Notes under the pieces: model-generated
Seen by the model: the letters and a program-made list of their open reading frames with translations, nothing else
Told to the model about the DNA's origin: nothing
The model's database searches: none
Source of the DNA: an uncultured Eubacteriales bacterium
Lineage (GTDB): Bacteria > Bacillota > Clostridia > Christensenellales > UBA1242
Length of the DNA stretch: 10,788 nt
Assembly (NCBI GenBank): GCA_948607205.1
Contig: CAPERS010000021.1
Location: forward strand, 1-10,788
Reading direction: 5' to 3'
Program-made: the position numbers and the translations under genes
In this document: positions 1 through 8,200 of the stretch, piece by piece
How positions within the stretch are numbered: position 1 is the first letter of the stretch
Layout: each line of letters starts with the position of its first letter

Positions 1-56
1 TTTATAAGTTGACTGTTGTTTTAAACTGCACTTTTGAAGAACTTGTGCAAGATTAG
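1..56 (+). CDS. Possible 3' end of a partial gene entering from the left edge
   Basis: Of the three + strand frames, the one starting at base 3 stays open from the window edge to a TAG stop at 54-56. It would encode a 17-residue C-terminus, YKLTVVLNCTFEELVQD. The other two + frames stop within the first 12 bases. The hydrophobic-then-acidic composition is plausible for a real protein end. The stop lies 7 bases before a strong terminator hairpin at 64-97, exactly where a convergent gene would end. Seventeen codons are too few to prove coding or assign any function. The open frame could be chance and the region could be plain intergenic DNA. Confidence 0.4.
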   Translation, partial: YKLTVVLNCTFEELVQD

Positions 57-63
57 GAAATAC

Positions 64-97
64 AAAAAAAGAAAGCGAATTTGCTTTCTTTTTTTTT
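64..97. terminator. Bidirectional Rho-independent terminator
   Basis: The inverted repeat has a GAAAGC core at 71-76 and GCTTTC at 83-88 around a 6-base loop (GAATTT). The arms extend through an A7 tract (64-70) that can pair with the T-run at 89-97, giving up to 13 base pairs. A T-run follows the core stem on both strands: T9 on the + strand and T7 on the minus strand. It can therefore stop transcripts from both sides. On the minus strand it begins 17 bases past the stop codon of the 307-residue membrane protein and so ends the two-gene operon. On the + strand it closely follows the probable stop of the partial gene at the left edge. Confidence 0.85.
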
Positions 98-114
98 AGG
101 AACGCAAGCATTTT

Positions 115-1038
115 TTATTTCTCAATATTTTGCCAGAGCTTTTTGCGTTTGATAAGATATGCAATTGCGAGCGCGATTGATGTGCCGACAAGTGTGACAA
201 CGAGTGCGGTCAGATACCACCATTCGCGGTTTGCCTCTTTTATGGTGAGATTTATTTGCTTATCTATCAATTGTCTTTCATCTGCTTTCCAGACATGATG
301 ATAAAGGTTTTGGCTATCGACAAATTTGATGTCGGCATTGCTTGAAATTTTGTTATATGGAGAAGCGTAGTTATAGACGAAGTCTGGATTATAATCTTTT
401 TTTACCTTTTCAAAAATTGAACTTTTTTCAAATGCTGAAAGGTATGCATTTTTATATCGTTCTGCGACAGTGACTTTGCCATTTAATGCGCTAACTTCTT
501 GAGCGAAAGGAAACTTTGAAGAAACGGTTTGGGTTGAGATAAATTCAATCTTGGTGTTGTCTTTTTTCTCCTCGCTTTCATTCTCATCACTTCCTGACTG
601 AGAATAGAATTTCCAAACTTCTTGCGTGTTATATGCAATTTTGAAAGAGACATTGTCAAGTTCGCTATCATATTGAGTTGTGGTGACAACGAGGTCATTG
701 CCGAGAGCGAAGGACGGCTGTTTGTTCTCTGCATTCTTATAGATAAGAGTGAAAGAGAGGACAAACTCTTCTCTGAAGAGGTTAACATTTTCAACGAGCG
801 CGTCTTTACACTTTCCAATTTCAACTCTGCTCATGCCGAGACGAGTGAGCATTGGAGAGTTAAGCGAAAAGTCAAACTCACGAACCACCTTTCCATTTGC
901 AAGGACGCCTTGGCTTATCATAATATAGTTGTCGCTGATTGCACTACTTTCGGCGTTTGCGTGGTTCGCCATGGATGGCGAGGTCACAGCAAGTGCCGAA
1001 ATAGCGAGAAAACAAATTGAATAAATAAATTTTTTCAT
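115..1038 (-). CDS. Secreted single-pass (type I) membrane protein of unknown function, partner gene of the giant lipoprotein
   Basis: I do not recognise a family for these 307 residues. Residues 1-29 look like a Sec signal peptide: MKK start, a hydrophobic core from about I5 to V18, and an AxA-type site ending HANA at 27-29. Residues 30-272 would be an extracytoplasmic region rich in predicted beta strands. A strongly acidic, polar stretch at 148-162 (with DENESEE) looks like a linker between two halves. Residues 273-296 form one hydrophobic membrane helix that starts WWYLTALVV. It is followed by KRKK at 297-300, a stop-transfer tail that puts the short C-terminus in the cytoplasm. The mature part has a single Cys (C77), so no internal disulfide is expected. 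The ATG at 1036-1038 is the only start that keeps the signal peptide. It is preceded by AAGGA at 13 bases, which is a long spacing. The gene follows the giant lipoprotein gene by 41 bases with no terminator between, so co-transcription is likely. A role as a membrane anchor, assembly factor or sensor for the lipoprotein is inference from position. Gene reality is well supported; function is unknown. Confidence 0.9.
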   Translation of the reverse strand: MKKFIYSICFLAISALAVTSPSMANHANAESSAISDNYIMISQGVLANGKVVREFDFSLNSPMLTRLGMSRVEIGKCKDALVENVNLFREEFVLSFTLIYKNAENKQPSFALGNDLVVTTTQYDSELDNVSFKIAYNTQEVWKFYSQSGSDENESEEKKDNTKIEFISTQTVSSKFPFAQEVSALNGKVTVAERYKNAYLSAFEKSSIFEKVKKDYNPDFVYNYASPYNKISSNADIKFVDSQNLYHHVWKADERQLIDKQINLTIKEANREWWYLTALVVTLVGTSIALAIAYLIKRKKLWQNIEK

Positions 1039-1051
1039 GTTAAAATTTTAT

Positions 1052-1056
1052 TCCTT
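1052..1056 (-). promoter_or_regulatory. Shine-Dalgarno site of the 307-residue protein, widely spaced
   Basis: The minus strand reads AAGGA here, followed by 13 AT-rich bases before the ATG at 1038. Usual spacing is about 5-9 bases, so initiation may be weaker than for the upstream gene. No better purine-rich site lies closer. The 41-base gap between the two genes (1039-1079) contains this site but no hairpin with a T-run, which supports read-through from the lipoprotein gene. Confidence 0.55.
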
Positions 1057-1079
1057 AAATTAAATTTAAATGACACAAA

Positions 1080-2252
1080 CTAAACAATTTGAGCAACAAG
1101 AACATTTCCATTTTTGATAACCTTAAGGGTATGACCGTCAGCACAAGAGATAGACGTGCTTTCAGAAAGTTCACTAACGCCACTATAATTTGGATTTTTG
1201 CAATAACAATTTGCAATTGAACTACTTTGTCCACGATTTATCATCATTGTTGAAGAGGTGTCGATAAGACCATTAAGAGAGCCATTCTGCAACAGGAACA
1301 CAATGCCTGCTGAGCCATCTGAACTTCCACCGCTTGAAGAATTTTGGAAGGTGTTGTTGTTATAGCAATTGCGAATTGCTCCACTTGATGAAAGTCTGAG
1401 TGTTATTCCTGAAATATATGTTGACACTCCGTTTGTTTGACCTGTCAATGAGATATTTCCATCATTTCCGCATTCTTCAATTGTGCCATAGTTGTTCACA
1501 GCAATTCCAGCAAGGCGTTGTGTTGAGTTTGTGTAAGGATTGACAAATGTCACATCACCACTGTTATAACAGTGTGAAATTTTGCCACCAGATTTAACCC
1601 TGCTTCCATTGCAAAGTGCAAATCCGGCATAATAAATGTGGAGCGCTTTGTTTTGATAGAGATTTTCAAGTATTTCACCATTGACAACATTTTGACAATT
1701 TGAAATGGTGCCAAAGTTGAAACTCACAAGTCCTGCAACTGCGAAATGTGTTGCCGTGCTTACAGCACCATTGACCGAGATATTTGAAATGGTGCAATTG
1801 TCAACATTTCCAAAATTTTCAAATGCCAATGGTGCAAGCATAACATTGCCATCGAATGCACTTGATGCATCAAGCATAACATCAAATGAAATTTCAACAT
1901 CCTTGATTTCGGCATCTGCCTCAATTTGATTGAAAAGGCTGAGATGCTTGGTGAAAGAGCGCGAAACTGTTTGATTTCCGCTGACAAAATCTTCTTTAAC
2001 TTCTCCGCTTGAAATTGTTGCCATGTCTGGCTTGATTGTCAGACAATATTTTCCGCCACCACTTTTTAAGCCACTGATTGATGCTTTAAGGTTTGGCTTA
2101 ACAATTTCAATGTCACTTCCGTTTGCAAAATCTGAAATCACAATATCTTTGACAAGCAAGAAATAAATGCCCTTTTCATTTCTTTTCAATATCTTTTCAA
2201 ATTGTGAAGCGTTTGCAATCTGATAAGGATTTTGTTCACTTCCTTCACCGCC
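1080..2252 (-). repeat. C-terminal GLUG-like right-handed beta-helix domain (residues 2803-3192)
   Basis: The domain opens with GGEGSEQNPYQIANASQFEK (2803-2822), matching the G-x-G-x-x-x-x-P-Y-x-I cap that commonly precedes GLUG and related beta-helix repeats in surface proteins. Coils follow with an AG-hydrophobic strand, an N/S-x-G-x-I turn and NC or a variant: N-F-G-N-V-D-NC (C2955), N-F-G-T-I-S-NC (C2988), S-G-G-K-I-S-HC (C3030), N-Y-G-T-I-E-EC (C3063), S-S-G-A-I-R-NC (C3098), S-S-S-I-A-NC (C3151). Spacing is 33-53 residues. A Ser/Gly-rich insert at 3107-3118 interrupts the coils. The last 40 residues, including C3172, may cap the helix. Such domains bind glycans or surfaces in some families; here this is inference. 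Confidence 0.7.
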
Positions 2253-5200
2253 TTTATAAAGGTCAAATTCAAATCCTTCATTATTTGAAAGTGTTATAGC
2301 GTTTGAGAAAAGTGAACTTGAATCTTTTCTTAATCTGACTTCGATTTTTTCTATAGTTCCAATCTTCGTTGGTGCAAAAAATTTGTTTTTTGTCACTGTT
2401 GAATAGATAGAGTTATCCGAATATGTCACGTTGACATGATATTCGACGTCCTCAGAGTCAGCCACAGAATTTGTCTGTTCAGCATTTTTCAATTCCCAAG
2501 TGAAAATCTTATTTTCGTTATCCCAAGAAATGTCTGCATTAAAATTTTCACTTGAAAGCGAAACTTCAGAATCGTCTGATGTTATAATCTTTAAACTTTC
2601 ATTTTTTACTTTGCTTACTGTGAAAACCAACTTCAAGTTTTCACTTGTTAAGCCATTTTCACCACCAATTGTAAATTCTCGAACTGTATTAGTGCTGTTA
2701 AAAATTAAACCTTTTCCTTCAATTTCTTCGCCATTTGAAGTAAATTTAACTTGAATCTGATAAATGTTGTTTGAGAACATTATGCTGACATTTTTGAAAT
2801 ATTCTGACAAGTCAAGATTGTAACGATACTCAGTTTTATCTTGAACAACGTCAGCGCTGACAAAAGAAATTTTATAATCGTTGGCGCTGACAGTTGGAAG
2901 TTTATAGACATCAGTTAAAGTTTTTCCAACAGACTTAAGATTGTTTGTTTCCACAACATAAACCAAGATTGTGAATGGATTGTTGCCATCAAATACATTT
3001 GGGTTTGGCGTGAAAATTGTTTTTCTGCTGTTAGCGTCGTGTGAATTATCTATTTTAAAACTGCCAGTTGTGGCATCAGAAGAGTCACCGATAAGTTTAT
3101 ATTCCGAGTCTGTTCCAAAACCTTTTGCATAGACAAGAAGTTTTGCAGACTCTAAACCTAACGCTTTATTGCCGTCGATAATTTCAATTGTTTTATCATT
3201 TATTGTTATTGACTCAACTGCCGTTGACCTTGAAAATTTGGTGGTTAAAGTTTTATATTCACTTGCAAAGACTGAATGTCCGTCAGCAAACTTAACTTCA
3301 ACTGCACTGAGATAAATTCCATCGACAGTTTGAATATCGGTTTTGTTTTCGCTAACCTTATATGCAACTTTTTGAATTGTGAAGTCAAAATATGATGCGC
3401 TGATGGTTATAAGAGATGTGTCAAACTGCTTTTCGCTTGTGATAAACTCTTGCGTTGCAAGCAGTTTATTGTTATTATCATAGCCATTGACAATGACTTT
3501 ATAATAAACTTTTGCATTGTTTTCAAGGCTTTCTAGATTTTCATCTTCCCAACCAATATCGCCATACGCATTAAGTGTAATTTCGCCACTGACAGATTTA
3601 AGCATTCTTGATTGTTTTTCTTTTTCATTTGAGGTCAAGAAGAATTTATCGCCACTTTCAAGGCTGAGAACATGCTGATATGTCAAGTTTGTGCCTGAAA
3701 TTGTTCCTGAACTCTTTGTTGAGATAACATTGCCACTGTTGCCCAAAAGGCTGACATAGAAAGTGTCGGCATTTTGTTCTGTTTTCTTATAATCATGATC
3801 TTTCAAGCCTAAAAGACCCGGATGATAGATATATTTGCTTTCACTTGTTGCAACAGTTTGAATAAATTTTTCAGGTTGCGATTTTTTTGCTTGATTGTTT
3901 GTTATTTTGTAACTATATTCGCTCAAATTTGAAGACGATGAAATCAACAAACTGTTATCAGAAACAGACAAACTTGGCTCAGAAAGTTTTGTTAAGTTTT
4001 GAATTAAATATTTTTCACTATCAACGCTTATTGTGTCATTTCCATAACTTCCCATAAGCGAGAGAAGAACATATTCATAATCGCCATTATTGTCAAGTTT
4101 GAGTTTCAATTTCTCGCTTGCAACAATAGGGATTTCAGTTGTGTCCAAAATATATCCTGTTCTTTTTGCTTCAACTTTCGAATAGGCATTGGCGGACGCC
4201 GACCATGTGAATTCTCCATTCGCAAAAGAGAAGTCTGTAAGTGCAAGCATTTCCAAAGTGAACTTACCGCTCTTTCCGTTGATTGCATAGTTGCTTCCCT
4301 GAGCAAAAATTTCAACCGTGTAAGTTTTCTTGTTTATAAAAGAAAGTCTTGAAATTGTTGTGAGATTCACACGGACTTTACCTTCAGTTGAACTTAAAAT
4401 TCCGCCTGAAACAGAGCCAATTTGACCATTTTCATAGCAATATTTAAGTTGCCAAGTTTGACCTTCGTCAGAACTGATAATTTTGAAAGTGTGTTCAGTT
4501 TTCTTGCCGAAATTATGTTCAGTTTTGTTCTCGTCTGAACGGAGAACCATTGTGTAGGAATAAGACAAAGTTTGAGAGTTGTGGTTCTCGGTGTCAAAAT
4601 GACCATTGACGAGATTCATTTCTGCATAATAATTTTCTCCCTCTTTTCCAAGTCTATAAGGAGTTCCAGCGGTTACTGAAACACTGTGTGATTTTGAAGA
4701 GTCTGATTCAACACTGTTTCCACCAAGTGAAACATCTGCATATTGGCTTACAGAAATTTCATATTTTCCTGCTGGAATTTCATTTCCAAAATCATCAAAC
4801 AGAATTTTGTTATCAGCAAGTCCGTTGTTTGAAGATGCGGTTGATGTTATATCTTTGTTTGAGGTAATATATTTAAGCATATTTCTGAGCGCAATATGTG
4901 GCTCACTGTTTTCAGTGCCTGTTGCAGTTGCCTTTTGCATGAAGAAATTAAGGAAATTTGCCTGAGTTCCTTCATCAGTTTGATACGTCACTGCGCTGAG
5001 GTCCGGAATTAGTTGATATGCTTTGACCCTTGTTGTGTAGACTTGATGAGTTGTTTCATTTCTCAAAGTCAAACGCACTTCTTGTTTTTCTATGTCGCCT
5101 GCAGTGAAAGCGAAAAGGTCACTGAAAGATTTTTTAACATACTCTGCTTCAAAGTTTGGAACTTTTCGAGTTTCAATGAATGTTTTAACAAAATCGATAT

Positions 5201-8200
5201 TTGCAAGTGAGCCATCAAACTCATCTTTATCAAAAACAATTCTGCCATCTTCAAGAGTGACTTTGCTTGGCGTTTTGATTTTTTTGACATAATCTTGCGG
5301 AATGCTGACTCTGTTTGAAGCGATAACATTTTCGTTGTTTGAAACGGCAACAACTGTGATGTTATATGACTTTTCAGCGATAAGTTTTGAGAAAATGTCA
5401 AGGCTTTCGGCCGAAACAAAGATTGCTTCTTCTCCGCCAGTTGCCGAATCTTTCAAGAAGACATAATAACCCGACTTGTCTGCCAAGTCATTTTCTTCAG
5501 AGAAACTGTCGTTTGCATTTTTTATCTGCCAAGTCCATTTCAAAGTTGCTTTCTGACCAGAGGTGAACTTAAATTCTTCAGCGCTGTTGAGTTTGTTTAG
5601 GTTCTTTTCTGCTGTGGCAAACTGAGTGTATATTTCATTATCATCTTTTGCAACGCGAGAAACCTTGACGCTGACCTTGCCATAGTCAACTTCTTCAAGA
5701 AGGTCAGCCAAATCAATTCCATAGCATGCTTCGCAGTCTTCATCGGCAACAATACTTGGTTTCACCGTGTCAAAATATTCATAGAGAACATCTCCATTTT
5801 CACCTCTGACCTTAATCCAAAAGCCAGCAACAGCCGAAGATAGATATTGTTTTGAAGTGATAACATTTTGAAGTTTATATGATGTTTCGTCATCATTCAT
5901 CTCTTCCACAAGGTCGAAATACGAAATGATGAAATCAAAGGAAGTCAATGTCAAATTTTCACCAGTTTGTGAATTGTTCCTAATAACAATAAAGTTCTCA
6001 GCTTCATTTCGTCCACGCGCAAGTGAAACATTGTCAGTTTGCTCTGAATAGTTGAACTCAATATTTGTGTAAGGAGATGGAAGTGAGCCTTCTTCCATAA
6101 GAGCAAATTTCATTTGCTTAAGTCCGGCTGAGAAACTTCCATAAGCCTCAACAAATTTTTCAATAAGCGAGTTCATTGTGATAGAGAAGTTTCCCTCACT
6201 GCGTTCAAGGCTGAACACCACCGATTGCTCATCTGATAAAACAGCCAACACATTTATTGTGCCAAGTTCAGGTGATGCCTGAATATTTATCCTGCCATAG
6301 TCGTCAATGAAAAGTGATTCCATTGCGCCAAGTCTTGTTCCTGACAATCCAACCTTGTTTGAAGGAGAAATTGCAAAGCCTTGACTTTCAAAAGCAAGGA
6401 CCTCAATGCTATACTTTCCAGATTTGTCTTGGAAAATGTCAAGTAAGTTGAGTTTCACGTCAGTCTGGTTGTCTTCTTTTGTGACCTTAACTTCGCCCAC
6501 CATATTTCCAATTTCATATTTGATTATAAAGTCACTTTGTTCAATGAATGGGAATGTCAAAACGCCTTCGCGAGAGATTGTCAAACTGTTCACACTTGGA
6601 TTTTTAAGTCTTTTAATTTCAGTTTCAAAAACATCTGATGAGATTGCCTTGTTTGAGTTTGCCGTGATTGAAACTTTTGTTTGTTCGCCAAAAAGGCTGT
6701 TTTTGAGAACAAGTTGATAAATTCCATTGCTAAGCGACAAAGCAAATTCATCACTAACGCTTTCAACAGAAATTTTTGAAAGAAGTTTGTCGCCGATTTT
6801 TACGTCAAAATTGATATCATCATATTCAAACCACTTGTCATCCCAATAGAGCAAAACATTTGCGTTTAAAATTCTGTCTATTTCAAGTTTTTCAGTGCCT
6901 TGAAGTATACGATGTGAAATATTATCCACCTTTTCAAGTTTTGAAAGTTTCATTTTTTCGCTTTGTGCTTGACCGAAATATCCTTTGTTAAATCCGCCTT
7001 CTTGCGAAAGTGAATAGGCTTCAATTGAGGATGAAATTTGAATTGAATATTCACCACTGCCAAAGTTTTCAACGTCAAGCCTTTCAGCAATATCATTGAG
7101 TGCAATTTGCAATTCTGTTAGTCCACTAAGCACTCCGCGAACCTCTCCATTTTTGTCAAACACTTTCAAGGTGTAAGTAAGTGGTTTTTTATTGGCACTT
7201 GAAAGGAAATCACTTGCAATGTCATTCCAAACCAAATTGCCGTCTTCTATACCAGCATCAATGACAACACTATCGAGATTGACAAAACTATATTTTCTTG
7301 CAAATGCTGAAATGACATTTGTGTCTGATTTTGCAACAACTTCGATTTCGATATCTGAGTCGAGAGAGTCAAGTTCGAGAGAATAATTTCCTTTGCCTTC
7401 AACAAAGATATTTTGTTTATTTATAAGAATTTGCGAAACACTGCTCACATCATTAAGAGAAAAGCCCAAAATCCATTTTTGCTGAGTTGTCAGTGAAACA
7501 TTGACACTTTCAACGCCGACCAATCTCACAATTTCAATTTCATCTGACCTTGCCGAGTCAAGATAACTTGAATTTCTTGCAACAACATAGATTTTTTTCT
7601 TTTTGAGGAAGTCAACATTTTCATAATTGAAATTGATGCTTGAAGCCTCATAGTTTTCCTTCCAAAGTTCGCCGTCGATGTATATGTCATACTTGGTTGG
7701 CAAGTTTCCTGCCCCAACCTCTGTCCAAGAAAGAATTTGGGTGCTGTTATCAAAACTTAAAACTGTTTTTGGAAGTTTTTGAAGGCTTAACTTTTCATTT
7801 CCAGCGAAAGTTGAACCTTTATCAGATGGAAGTTTATCGTTTGAAGTTGCAAAAGCATAAATCACAACTTCGATTGAAGAAGATTGAAGATAGTTAGATT
7901 TGAAAGTTTCATCATTTTGGCTATCATTGATAAACTCACTCAAATCAAAATTTGTGCCGGTGAATTCGTGACGAACTGTGTAATTTTGTTCAGGATTGTC
8001 ATTGACAAGTGTTACAAAAGCAATAAACTTTTCAACTTCTCCGCCGCTTGCGCTTGTGAATGTGATATCGCCATTATTGTAAGTTATATTAGCTGGATTT
8101 GCCATACGTTTGAAGGTGTGGCTTGCGAGAAGCGAATCAAGATAAACTTCATTTTCACTTCCTGCCAATGCAATATATTTGAATTGCAATTCAAATTCAT

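Noticed and set aside
26..51. Inverted TGCAC...GTGCA in the first 60 bases
   Set aside because: Only five base pairs with a 15-base interior and no T-run; it also falls in the probable coding end of the partial gene. The real terminator is at 64-97.
622..1020. 132-codon open frame on the + strand
   Set aside because: It lies wholly inside the oppositely oriented 307-residue gene, has no convincing ribosome site or export/domain signal, and its translation is compositionally odd. It is a shadow of the real gene.
5090..5419. 109-codon minus-strand frame inside the giant gene, and similar ones at 483-824, 1760-1987, 4106-4315, 4394-4606 and 7526-7753
   Set aside because: Each is an alternative frame of a longer, uninterrupted gene with clear signal peptide and start site. 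None suggests a frameshift, since the main frame continues on both sides.
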